From CAZKTO01 sp964555685 (lineage in GTDB: Bacteria; Chloroflexota; Dehalococcoidia; SHYB01), in contig CAZKTO010000014.1 of the NCBI GenBank assembly GCA_964555685.1, positions 1 through 49,789 of the forward strand: a stretch of DNA of 49,789 bases, given 5' to 3'. Positions 8,125-15,838 of the stretch are shown in pieces. The notes beneath the pieces were generated by a model. It was not told the DNA's origin. It did no database searches and saw only the letters and a program-made list of their open reading frames with translations. Position 1 is the stretch's first letter; each line of letters begins with the position of its first letter. The position numbers and the translations under genes were made by a program.

Positions 8125-8940
8125 CTACGCAAGGGCGCTCTCCCAGAGCGCGTCGAAGTCCCGGACGATGCGCTGGAGCGCCACCTCGTAGCCCATGGCG
8201 GCCAGGTCGTCCGAGATCACCTCGAAGTCGTAGTAGCCCTGGTAGCCGCCTCGCTCGATGGCCCGGAGCATGGAGCGCGCCGGAATCAGCCCTTCGCCCA
8301 CCATCGCCCGGTCCATGGCCTTGAGCGTGCGGAGCTTATGGTCGCTGGGCTGCACGGCGAACATCCGCTGGGCGGAGCGGGCGATGGTCTCCATCACGCC
8401 GCGCTCCCACCAACAGTGGTAGAAGTCGAAGACGTAGCCCACGATGCGCGGATCGAAGGGACCGATGATGTCCATGGCGTCGCGGGCGGTGTTGATAAAG
8501 GTGAGCTCCTGGCGCATGGGGTGCACCGGCTCGACGGCCAGGCGCACGCCGCGCTCCTGGGCCGCCGGTGCGATGGCGTGCAGCGCCTCGCCGAAGCGCT
8601 TGGCCGCCTCCTCCCACGAGAGCTCCCCCCGCGGGCCCGACATGACGTAGAGGCAGTCGGCCCGGAGCTCCGCCGCCAGGTCCATGCCCGCCAGGTGCGC
8701 CTGAGGGCTCGGCGCCCCGGCGAGTCGGGGCAGGAGGGGGCCGATGCCGCCGATGCTGACGACGTGCAGCCCCGCGTCCTTGATCTTCTTGATCCCCCTC
8801 TTCGCGCCGTAGGCGTCCAGGCCCATGCGCGTGATCCCGATCCCCGGGATGCCCAGCCGCGCGTAGGCGTCCACGCACTGGCCCAGGTCCCAGTCCTTCG
8901 TGGTCATGACGTTGACGGAGAGCCGCGGGTTCATGCTCAC
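8125..8940 (-). CDS. sugar phosphate isomerase/epimerase (xylose isomerase-like TIM barrel)
   Basis: 271 residues, full length for the AP-endonuclease-2-like TIM-barrel superfamily. Candidate metal/catalytic positions are the Glu in RLAVEPVHP, the Asp and His in VFDFYH, the His in PSDHK, and the Glu in YDFEVI near the C-terminus. Members interconvert ketoses or inositol derivatives; the exact substrate is unknown. The start ATG overlaps the stop of the upstream alpha/beta hydrolase gene by 4 nt, so the two are translationally coupled. A copy of the dispersed palindrome (8715-8730) is read through in frame and contributes PRLAGA to a surface loop. Confidence 0.85.
   Translation of the reverse strand: MSMNPRLSVNVMTTKDWDLGQCVDAYARLGIPGIGITRMGLDAYGAKRGIKKIKDAGLHVVSIGGIGPLLPRLAGAPSPQAHLAGMDLAAELRADCLYVMSGPRGELSWEEAAKRFGEALHAIAPAAQERGVRLAVEPVHPMRQELTFINTARDAMDIIGPFDPRIVGYVFDFYHCWWERGVMETIARSAQRMFAVQPSDHKLRTLKAMDRAMVGEGLIPARSMLRAIERGGYQGYYDFEVISDDLAAMGYEVALQRIVRDFDALWESALA
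8715..8730. repeat. dispersed palindrome inside the isomerase gene
   Basis: CCCCGGCGAGTCGGGG, identical to the copy inside the biotin carboxyltransferase gene (13919-13934). It is translated in the same phase in both genes, giving the same PRLAGA peptide in two unrelated proteins. Confidence 0.8.
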
Positions 8941-9809
8941 TCCTTATCTGGGACTGCCCGGTGTTGGGCCGGCTGCTCTTCCTGGAGGAAGGCGTCGATC
9001 AAGGCGGCCACCTCGGCGCTCCGCGTCCAGACGAGCCCGTGGCCGGCCCCCGCCAGGACCGCCAGGCGCGACCCGCGAATTCTCTCGTTGAGCGACCGGG
9101 CGAACCGCATGGGCGTGAACAGGTCCTCGTCGCCGAAGAGGAGGAGCGTGGGGCAGACGATCCGCCCCAGCCGGTCCCGCGAATGGAACGCGATGGTGGC
9201 CTCCATCTGCCGCTCGTAGGCCTCCGGCTCCTGAAAGAAGGGGTCCTGGGCCAGACGCTGGACCGTCTCCTCTGGGTCGATGGCCGTCTCGTACTCCCGG
9301 CAGGTGTAGACCCACGGCAGCAGCGTGCGCTGGTAGTCCTCCCGCGAAAGGATGCGCCGGAGCCGGGCGAACTGGCGGAAGATGGCGGCGCCGCGCGGGT
9401 CGCCCGCATCGTACGTGGCGATGAGGACCAGGCGGGAGACGAGATCGGGCCAGCCGATGGCCAGCTCCTGGGCGATGGCGCCGCCCATGGAGAGGCCGGC
9501 GACGGCCGCCGGGCCGATTCGCAGCTGCGCCATGAGGCCCGCCACGTCGGCGGCCATGTCCGCGATGGCGTAGGCGGGCGCCCCCCGACTCGTCGGGGCC
9601 TGCGGGGTTGTGGGCGCGGCGCGGCCGCTGCGCCCGGCGTCGCGCGGGTCCATGAGCAGCAGACGATAGCTCCGCTCCAGGCGCCGCGCCACGGGCGCCC
9701 AGGTATGCGTCGTGCCACCCAGGCTCGGGACGAGCACCATGGGCGGCGCGCCGGGATCGCCCCGGAGCTCGTAGGAGAGGCGCAGGCCCTTGACGTCGCA
9801 TTCGGGCAT
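8937..9809 (-). CDS. alpha/beta hydrolase
   Basis: 290 residues of the alpha/beta hydrolase fold. The oxyanion-hole region is VPSLGGTTHTW (about 27-37), the nucleophile elbow is GLSMGG, the acid is probably in LLLFGDEDLFTP, and the catalytic His is in AGAGHGLVW. It resembles 3-oxoadipate enol-lactonase and related esterases or C-C hydrolases, but the substrate is not evident. It is the first gene of a two-gene unit with the isomerase. A perfect copy of the dispersed palindrome (9583-9598) lies within the gene and encodes part of a Pro/Thr-rich insert, PTTPQAPTSRGAP, between the second strand and the nucleophile. Confidence 0.88.
   Translation of the reverse strand: MPECDVKGLRLSYELRGDPGAPPMVLVPSLGGTTHTWAPVARRLERSYRLLLMDPRDAGRSGRAAPTTPQAPTSRGAPAYAIADMAADVAGLMAQLRIGPAAVAGLSMGGAIAQELAIGWPDLVSRLVLIATYDAGDPRGAAIFRQFARLRRILSREDYQRTLLPWVYTCREYETAIDPEETVQRLAQDPFFQEPEAYERQMEATIAFHSRDRLGRIVCPTLLLFGDEDLFTPMRFARSLNERIRGSRLAVLAGAGHGLVWTRSAEVAALIDAFLQEEQPAQHRAVPDKE
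9583..9598. repeat. dispersed palindrome inside the alpha/beta hydrolase gene
   Basis: Perfect CCCCGACTCGTCGGGG, read in a different phase from the copies at 8715 and 13919, giving APTSRGA. Confidence 0.8.
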
Positions 9810-10303
9810 GCGGCGATTGTACCAGCCCGCGCGTCTTCTCCGTCATCAGTGGCTGGCGCCATATGCGAAATTGCTTCGTCCCCGCTCCGCGGGCCGGATG
9901 GCACTGACCGAGATTCCAGCCCGCGGACGCTCACACCTCCTCCCCCCGGCGGGAGAGAGCCTGCCCTGAGCGAAGCCGAAGGGACAAGAGGAGAGGGGGA
10001 TTTGGCTACCCTCTCCCTAACCCTCTCCCGTCGAGGGAGAGGGAGTTTTGAGGCAAAGCCCCTGAAGGCGAAGGGGGAACGCCCCTCTCCCTTCAGGAGA
10101 GGGGCTGGGGGAGAGGGCTTTCACGCCACTCTCTAGCGTGGCCTGACCGGCACGGCAAAGGGGACCGGGTGCCCTGAGCGAAGCCGAAGGGCCCCTCCGT
10201 CGATTCTCGACGCTCGCCCCCTTCGCGCCCTACAACGAAAGCCGAAGGCCGTGGTACACTTTCAGCAGGCGCAGATTGCGCGATGGCATGGGAGGCCCCC
10301 CCT
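9810..10303. repeat. intergenic repeat cluster upstream of efp
   Basis: No gene seen. It holds two copies of a CCCTGAGCGAAGCCGAAGGG repeat (9963-9982 and 10172-10191), several stretches of CTCTCCC/GGGAGAG inverted repeats, and a 56-nt block at 10008-10063 that recurs with one mismatch at 17778-17833. A weak TACACT (10255-10260) may be the efp -10 element. Confidence 0.7.
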
Positions 10304-10876
10304 ATGGTGACGATGGTGAACACCTCCGAGCTCTCCAAGGGCATGATCCTGGAGATGAACAACAGCCTCTTCGCCGTGCTCGACTACGAGCGGATGAAGG
10401 CCGGCAAGGGCAACTCGGAGGCCCGCGTCCGCATCAAGATGCGCGACGTGAAGACTGGATTCACCCAGGAGAAGGTCTTCCGCACCGACGACCGGCTCCC
10501 CAAGGCCCAGGTCGATAACCGCTCCTTCCAGTTCCTCTACAACGACGGCGACCTCTTCCACTTCATGGATGGCGAGACCTTCGAGGAGAGGATCCTGGCC
10601 AAGGACGCCATCGGCGACGCGGCGCTCTATCTCACCGACGGCCTCGCCGTCGAGATGCTCGTCTACAAGAACAGGCCGATCTCCGTGCAGCTGCCCATCA
10701 CTGTCGACCTGAAGATCGAGGAGACGGATCCCGGCTTCAAGGGCGATACCGCCACCGGCGGCACCAAGAAGGCCGTCCTCCAGACGGGCCTCCAGGTCCA
10801 GGTCCCGCTCTTCCTGGCCCCCGGCGACGTCATCCGCGTCGACACCAGGTCTGGCGAGTATCTCGCCCGCGTTTAG
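10304..10876 (+). CDS. efp: translation elongation factor P
   Basis: Binds between the P and E sites and relieves ribosome stalling at polyproline stretches. About 190 residues in three beta-barrel domains: KOW-like N-domain (NTSELSKGMILEM), a middle OB domain (about 70-125), and a C-terminal OB domain ending in IRVDTRSGEYLARV. The tip loop reads MKAGKGNSEAR, keeping the lysine of the PGKG-type loop. The ATG at 10304 was chosen because GGGAGG (10290-10295) sits 8 nt upstream; an earlier ATG at 10283 lacks a ribosome site and adds residues not typical of EF-P. No modification gene (epmA/B, earP, ymfI) is nearby. Confidence 0.93.
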   Translation: MVTMVNTSELSKGMILEMNNSLFAVLDYERMKAGKGNSEARVRIKMRDVKTGFTQEKVFRTDDRLPKAQVDNRSFQFLYNDGDLFHFMDGETFEERILAKDAIGDAALYLTDGLAVEMLVYKNRPISVQLPITVDLKIEETDPGFKGDTATGGTKKAVLQTGLQVQVPLFLAPGDVIRVDTRSGEYLARV

Positions 10877-10893
10877 CCCAGGGGCGCCCCGCT

Positions 10894-11205
10894 GTGGCTG
10901 AGGCTCCGGAACTCCGCCTGTCCGACCTCCACGACCTCTTCGCCGCCGCGCTCCATGACCCGCGGGTCCAGCTTCAGCGCGGCCTCAGCCCGAAGCACAT
11001 GGCCGTGGAAGACAGATGGCGTGTCTTCTTCTCGGCGAAGTGCCGGTGCGGCGTCTCGGCGCTCCTCTACGTTGACATAAGCAAGGACAGGACGCGTGCG
11101 GAGATCGAGGAGAAGATGGGCTCGCTCCTGGCCGGGCTCTCGGCCCAGGCGGACCAGTTCTACCGGATGCCGTGCGAGATGCACCAGCGGATGCAGCTGC
11201 GGTAG
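10894..11205 (+). CDS. small protein of unknown function
   Basis: 103 residues from a GTG start 17 nt after efp, same strand, so probably co-transcribed. It is not recognised. It contains helical segments (LRLSDLHDLFAAALHD), a CRCG dipeptide pair near residue 50, a strand-like SALLYVDIS, and another Cys near the C-terminus (MPCEMHQRM). The three cysteines could bind metal but there is no clear finger pattern. Codon use matches neighbouring real genes. The ribosome site is weak. Confidence 0.55.
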   Translation: MAEAPELRLSDLHDLFAAALHDPRVQLQRGLSPKHMAVEDRWRVFFSAKCRCGVSALLYVDISKDRTRAEIEEKMGSLLAGLSAQADQFYRMPCEMHQRMQLR

Positions 11206-11219
11206 CGTTTGATGTGATC

Positions 11220-11326
11220 CTGAGAGGCTGTGAACAAATCGCCCGTAGGGGCGGGCCCCCGTGCCCGCCCATCTGGGGCAACCACGGGGGGTTGCCCCTA
11301 CGAAGGAAAAATTCACAGGCTCTGAG
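11220..11326. mobile_element. MITE-like element, copy 1
   Basis: A 107-bp element with 15-bp terminal inverted repeats (11220-11234 against 11312-11326, 13 of 15 matching; termini CTSAGAGSCTGTGAA). Inside are GTAGGGGC...GCCCCTAC inner repeats and no coding capacity. A nearly identical copy is at 42182-42287. The adjoining 11327-11433 contains a CCTTCG...CTCAGGGTGAC-type repeat and no gene. Confidence 0.7.
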
Positions 11327-11433
11327 CGAAACGAAGGATCTGGGGCAGGGTGATGCAACGACGTACCTGCCACCCCAGACCCTTCGTCCCGATTGCATCG
11401 GGGCTCAGGGTGACGGCACGGGTTAACGTGCCG

Positions 11434-12363
11434 TCACTTCAGCTTCATCGCCGCGACGAGGGACCGCACCTCGTCCATGGACCTGTTGAGGGCCGCCTGC
11501 TCCTGCGGCGTCAGCTTGATCTCGATGATCTGCTCGATGCCGCCGGCGCCCAGCTTCACCGGCACTCCCGCGAAGAGCCCGTGGACCCCGTACTCGCCCT
11601 CCAGGTACGCGGCGCAGGGCATGATGCGCTTCTTGTCCAGGACGATGGCCTCGACCATCGCCGCGCCGGCCGCGGAGGGGGCGTAGAAGGCGCTCCCCGT
11701 CTTCAGGTAGTTGACGATCTCGGCCCCGCCGTCGCGCGTCCGCTGCACGATGGCGTCCAGCCGCTCCTTGGGCAGCAGCTCGGTCACGGGGATGCCCCCG
11801 ACGGTCGTGTAGCGCACCAGGGGAACCATGCTATCGCCGTGGCCGCCCAGGACGTAGGCCTGCACGTCCTCGACCGAGACGTTGAGCTCCATGGCCAGGA
11901 ACGTCCGGAAGCGGGCCGTGTCCAGGACGCCGGCCATTCCTACCACGCGGTGGCGGGGGAACTTGCTCACGTGCAGGGCGAGCTGCGCCATGGCGTCCAG
12001 CGGGTTGCTGATGACGATGATGACGCAGCTGGGCGAGTGCTTGACCACCTGCTCCGTCACGCCGCCCACGATCTTCTGGTTCGTCGCCAAAAGATCGTCC
12101 CGGCTCATGCCGGGCTTCCGCGCGATCCCCGCGGTGATCACCGCCACGTCCGACCCGGCGGTCTGCTCGTAGCTCGTGACGCCGGTGATGCGCGAGTCGA
12201 AGCCCAGGATGGGGGCCGACTCCTGCATGTCCAGGCCCTTGCCCTGGGGCAGCCCGTCGATGATGTCCACGAGCACCACGTCGGCGTAGCCGCGCTCGGC
12301 CACTCGCTGGGCCAGCGTCGCGCCCACGTTGCCCGCGCCGACGACCGTTACTTTTCTGCGCAT
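11434..12363 (-). CDS. mdh: malate dehydrogenase (LDH-like type)
   Basis: NAD-dependent interconversion of malate and oxaloacetate. 309 residues. The Rossmann motif is VVGAGNVGA (residues 7-15) with acidic Asp at the end of strand 2 (VLVDI), favouring NAD. Substrate-binding arginines lie in IARKPGMSRDD and in LDTARFR, and the catalytic His is in LGGHGDSMVPL. The Arg at IARKPG marks a malate rather than lactate enzyme. It sits 12 nt after the isocitrate dehydrogenase gene at the end of a cluster that also has transcarboxylase-like subunits, so it would convert their oxaloacetate product. Confidence 0.93.
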   Translation of the reverse strand: MRRKVTVVGAGNVGATLAQRVAERGYADVVLVDIIDGLPQGKGLDMQESAPILGFDSRITGVTSYEQTAGSDVAVITAGIARKPGMSRDDLLATNQKIVGGVTEQVVKHSPSCVIIVISNPLDAMAQLALHVSKFPRHRVVGMAGVLDTARFRTFLAMELNVSVEDVQAYVLGGHGDSMVPLVRYTTVGGIPVTELLPKERLDAIVQRTRDGGAEIVNYLKTGSAFYAPSAAGAAMVEAIVLDKKRIMPCAAYLEGEYGVHGLFAGVPVKLGAGGIEQIIEIKLTPQEQAALNRSMDEVRSLVAAMKLK

Positions 12364-12375
12364 GTTGACCTCGTG

Positions 12376-13569
12376 CTAGCTGAAGACGTACTGCTGCCAG
12401 CGCTGGTCCAGCTTCGGGTCCCGCAGCGTCGAGAGGATGTAGTCGCCGAACTCGCGGCCCGTGGCGCCCGTGCTCCGCCCCGTCATGACGAGCTTCTTCT
12501 CGTACTGGCCGCAGACATCCAGGCTCTTGTGGAGCTTGCCAGCCAGCTCCTTGTAGCCGATGTGCTCAAGGAGCATGGCGCCGGCTCGGATGATGGAGCT
12601 GGGGTCGGCGTACTGGGCCCGGCCCTCCTGGACCATCCGGGGCGCGCTGCCGTGGATCGCCTCGAACATGGCGTAGCGCCGGCCCAGGTTCGCGCTGCCG
12701 GCCGTCCCCACGCCGCCCTGCATCTCGGCCGCCTCGTCCGTCAGGATGTCGCCGTAGAGGTTCGGCAGCGCGAGGACCTGGAAGTCCTTGCGCCGCTTGG
12801 GGTCGATCAGCTTGGCCGTCATGTACCAGCCTTCCCAGCTGATGTCTGGGTAGCGCTTGGCCACCTGCCCGGCGACCTCCAGGAACTTGCCGTCCGTGGT
12901 CTTGATCACGTTGGCCTTGGTGACGATCGTCACGCTCTTCTTGCCGTTGCGCTTGGCATAGTCGAAGGCCGCCTCGATGATGCGCTGGGAGCCGGGCGAC
13001 GTGATGACCCGGAAGTCGATGGCGAGATCGGGCGTGACGTCGATGCCCTGGCTGCCCACGGCGTACAGGTCCTCCGTGTTCTCCCGGAAGAAGGTCCAGT
13101 CGATGCCTTCTTTCGGGATGCGGACAGGCCGGACGTTGGCGAAGAGGTCCAGCTCCTTGCGCAAGGCGACGTTGCAGCTCTCGATGTTGGGCCAGGGGCC
13201 CCCCTTCTCGGGCGTGGTCGTGGGGCCCTTGAGCGTCACGTGGCACTCCCGAATCTCCGCCAGCACGTCGTCCGGGATCGCCTTCAGGTGCTTGGCCCGG
13301 TTCTCGATGGTCAGACCCTCGATGACGCGGAACTTGACCTTGCCCCGCGCTATCTCGTCCTTGAGGAGCGTCTCCAGGATGCGCTGGGCCTCGGCGGCGA
13401 TAGCGGGGCCGATGCCATCGCCGCCCAGGATGCCGATGACGATGGGCTTCACCTTGGCGTAGTCGATGGGCGGCTCCGCGATCTTGATCCGCTCAATCCG
13501 GGCGAGCTGCTGCTCCAGGATCTTGCCGAAGTGCTCCTTGGCGCGCGCAATGGCCTGAGCATTATCCAT
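12376..13569 (-). CDS. icd: NAD(P)-dependent isocitrate dehydrogenase
   Basis: 397 residues of the isocitrate/isopropylmalate dehydrogenase family. Motifs include GGDGIGPAI near the N-terminus, LKGPTTTPEKGG, the SxNxxLRK-like SCNVALRKELDLFANVRP, ENTEDLYAVG, and the metal/NAD region LPNLYGDILTDEAAEMQGG with EAIHGSAP. It oxidatively decarboxylates isocitrate to 2-oxoglutarate. The ATG at 13567-13569 has a CAGGAGG site 8 nt upstream; the longer in-frame opening is spurious because it runs antisense-phase through the biotin protein gene. It is co-directional with mdh and the carboxyltransferase genes. Confidence 0.92.
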   Translation of the reverse strand: MDNAQAIARAKEHFGKILEQQLARIERIKIAEPPIDYAKVKPIVIGILGGDGIGPAIAAEAQRILETLLKDEIARGKVKFRVIEGLTIENRAKHLKAIPDDVLAEIRECHVTLKGPTTTPEKGGPWPNIESCNVALRKELDLFANVRPVRIPKEGIDWTFFRENTEDLYAVGSQGIDVTPDLAIDFRVITSPGSQRIIEAAFDYAKRNGKKSVTIVTKANVIKTTDGKFLEVAGQVAKRYPDISWEGWYMTAKLIDPKRRKDFQVLALPNLYGDILTDEAAEMQGGVGTAGSANLGRRYAMFEAIHGSAPRMVQEGRAQYADPSSIIRAGAMLLEHIGYKELAGKLHKSLDVCGQYEKKLVMTGRSTGATGREFGDYILSTLRDPKLDQRWQQYVFS

Positions 13570-13628
13570 GCGAGATGCCTCCTGGCGGGACGTCCGGTCG
13601 AATCTTGGGTTTCGATCTGCCCCAGGCG

Positions 13629-15569
13629 CTAGCCGATGACGGCCAGCACGGCGCCCTTGGCCACCTTGGTGCCCGGCTTCACGGCCAGGCGCTTCACCAC
13701 GCCGTCCTTGGGCGAAGGGAGTGCGTTCTCCATCTTCATCGCCTCGAGCACGACCACGGGCTCGCCGGCCTTCACCTGGGCCCCCTCGGCCACGAGGTAG
13801 CGGATGACCAGGCCGGGCATGGGCGCCTCGATGGCCGCCTCGCCCGCGGCGATGGCCACCTTGGCGGCCGCAGGAGCGGATGGGGGGGCCGTCTTGGGCG
13901 CTCTCGTGACGGCGCCCGCCCCGGCGAGTCGGGGGGCCGGCGGGCCGGGGGTGATGGCGCGCACGCCCCAGCCGCCCTCCGAGGGCTCCACGTCCACCTT
14001 GAAGAACTCGTCGCCCACGAAGACGTTGAAGGTGCGCGCGCGCGGGCCCCGGGCCGGCGCACGGCCATCGCCCTGCCCGTTGCGCTCCACCAGAGCGCCG
14101 GCTCGCGCCTTGGCGATGAGCTCGTCCTCGCGCTTGATGTCCTCCAGCGTCTTCCCCTTGACGTCGTCCGGGATGGGGTCCAGGCCGTACTTCCACCGCA
14201 AGAACCGCATCCCCGTGGTGGGGTACAGGGCATAGACCAGCACGTCGCCGATGTCCTTGGCGATGCCGTTGGTGGCATCCTTGGCCTTCTGGAGCTCGGG
14301 CGCGAGGATCTCGGAGGTCTTCTTGCCCCTGATTGGCGTCTGGCCTCGGGCGTAGTCCTTGAGGGCGGCCTGGACGAGCTCCGGGTTGATGGGCCGGGGC
14401 GGCCGTCCGTAAAGGCCGTAGCAGTAGTCCTTTACCTGGTCGCTGATCATCTTGTAGCGGCCGAAGAGGACGTTGTTGACCGCCTGGACGCCCACGATCT
14501 GGCTCGAAGGCGTCACGAGCGGCGGGTAGCCCATGTCGGCGCGGGTGCGAGGCAGCTCCTCGTAGACCTCCGGGAGCCGGTCCAGGGCGCCGGCCTCGCG
14601 GAGCTGGGCGACGAGGTTGCTGATCATGCCGCCGGGGAGCTGGTGCATGAGGACGTTGGTATCGATGGCGGCGCTCCTGGTGGTGTCCAGGAAGTCGCGG
14701 TAGCGCGGCAGCACCCGCTCGAAGTGCTCGCCGAGCTTGAGGAGGTACGCGAGATCGAGGCCCGTGTCCCGGGGCGTCCCCTGGAGGGCGACGACGATGG
14801 GCTCGATGGCGGGCTGCGCCGCCCGCAGGGCCAGGGGTGCCAGGCAGGCGTCCACGATATCGATGCCCGCCTCGGCGGCCTTGAGGACCGCCATGGACGC
14901 CATGCCGCTCGTGTAGTGGGTGTGGAGCTGGAGGGGGACGCGGAGCTTGGGTTTGAGGGCCAAGACGAGCGCCGAAGCGTCCATGGGGTTGATGAGGCCC
15001 GCCATGTCCTTGATGCAGACGCTATCGGCCCCCAGGTCCTGGTAGGCCAGGGCCTTCTCCACGTAGTAGTCCACGTTGTAGATCTCGCCGCCCAGACGCC
15101 CCTGGGTGATGGAGTAGGAGATGGCCGCCTGGGCGTGCTTGCCGCAGGCCTTCACCGCCCGCACCGAGCTCTCGAGGTTCCAGGGATCGTTCAGGGCGTC
15201 GAAGATGCGGAAGATGTCGATCCCCACCTCGGCGGCGTGGCCGACGAAGGCCTTGACGACGTCGTCGGGGTAGTTGCGGTAGCCCACCAGGTTCTGGCCG
15301 CGCAGGAGCATCTGGAATGGCGTCCTGGGCATCAGCTTCTTGAGGACACGGACGCGCTCCCACGGGTCCTCGGCCAGATAGCGGGTCATGACGTCGAAGG
15401 TGGCGCCGCCCCACATCTCGATGGAGTGGAAGCCGGCCCGGTCCATGGCCTCGGCCACGGGCTCCAGGTCCTCCGTGCGCATGCGCGTGGCGATGGTGCT
15501 CTGATGGCCGTCGCGGAAGGACGTCTCGGTGATCTTGAGGGGGTTCTTGGCGGCGGCGTTGCGGGCCAT
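13629..15569 (-). CDS. pyruvate/oxaloacetate carboxyltransferase with C-terminal biotinyl domain (5S + 1.3S-like; PycB/OadA family)
   Basis: 646 residues. The N-terminal HMGL-like TIM-barrel carboxyltransferase (about 10-280; TSFRDGHQS, MLLRGQN, LHTHYTSGMA) is followed by the conserved carboxylase domain (about 290-470). After a Pro/Ala-rich linker comes a biotinyl domain with EAMKMEN as the biotinylation site. It transfers CO2 between biotin and pyruvate/oxaloacetate. It could be PycB (with a remote biotin carboxylase), the alpha subunit of oxaloacetate decarboxylase, or the fused 5S/1.3S subunits of a transcarboxylase. No accC or oadB lies nearby, while a 12S-like gene does. A dispersed palindrome (13919-13934) is read in frame in the linker, giving PRLAGA. 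Confidence 0.9.
   Translation of the reverse strand: MARNAAAKNPLKITETSFRDGHQSTIATRMRTEDLEPVAEAMDRAGFHSIEMWGGATFDVMTRYLAEDPWERVRVLKKLMPRTPFQMLLRGQNLVGYRNYPDDVVKAFVGHAAEVGIDIFRIFDALNDPWNLESSVRAVKACGKHAQAAISYSITQGRLGGEIYNVDYYVEKALAYQDLGADSVCIKDMAGLINPMDASALVLALKPKLRVPLQLHTHYTSGMASMAVLKAAEAGIDIVDACLAPLALRAAQPAIEPIVVALQGTPRDTGLDLAYLLKLGEHFERVLPRYRDFLDTTRSAAIDTNVLMHQLPGGMISNLVAQLREAGALDRLPEVYEELPRTRADMGYPPLVTPSSQIVGVQAVNNVLFGRYKMISDQVKDYCYGLYGRPPRPINPELVQAALKDYARGQTPIRGKKTSEILAPELQKAKDATNGIAKDIGDVLVYALYPTTGMRFLRWKYGLDPIPDDVKGKTLEDIKREDELIAKARAGALVERNGQGDGRAPARGPRARTFNVFVGDEFFKVDVEPSEGGWGVRAITPGPPAPRLAGAGAVTRAPKTAPPSAPAAAKVAIAAGEAAIEAPMPGLVIRYLVAEGAQVKAGEPVVVLEAMKMENALPSPKDGVVKRLAVKPGTKVAKGAVLAVIG
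13919..13934. repeat. dispersed palindrome inside the biotin protein linker
   Basis: CCCCGGCGAGTCGGGG; lies exactly in the flexible linker ahead of the biotinyl domain, where an added peptide should be tolerated. Confidence 0.8.
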
Positions 15570-15662
15570 GGGCCTATGGGTCCCCTATCGATGGTGATGG
15601 GTTAGCGGGAGGGCGGTGCTGTGGCGCTGACCCCGGCTCGTCGGGGCGGTCTTCGCCGGCTG

Positions 15663-15833
15663 CTAGGCCCACGGCCTGGGGCGCCGAGCCCAGGGCAGGT
15701 GGCCCCGCGCCGCCTGGAGGCGCCCGGCGCGGCTCCAGGGGCCGGCGCCCCGGCGCCGGGTCTGGGCCGGCTCCTCTTCGATGTAGGCGTTGACGGCGGC
15801 CACAATGGCGGCCATGAGTTTGGGATCGAGCAT
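15663..15833 (-). CDS. 56-residue carboxylase-associated small protein
   Basis: Begins 5 nt after the carboxyltransferase stop and ends 93 nt before the biotin protein gene. The product starts MLDPKLMAAIVAAVNAYIEE, then a short basic region, then GPWSRAGRLQAARGHLPW and a basic end. A helix rich in Ala/Val/Ile followed by a W...GR element resembles small subunits or tails found beside acyl-CoA carboxylase and Na+-decarboxylase genes (MmdE/OadG-like). Size, position and strand support a real accessory subunit that bridges the two carboxyltransferases. The homology is by pattern only. Confidence 0.6.
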   Translation of the reverse strand: MLDPKLMAAIVAAVNAYIEEEPAQTRRRGAGPWSRAGRLQAARGHLPWARRPRPWA

Positions 15834-15838
15834 AGGCG

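Noticed and set aside
12376..14196. 606-codon version of isocitrate dehydrogenase
   Set aside because: The extra N-terminal part is antiphase reading of the biotin protein gene and is not IDH-like; the ATG at 13569 has a good ribosome site.
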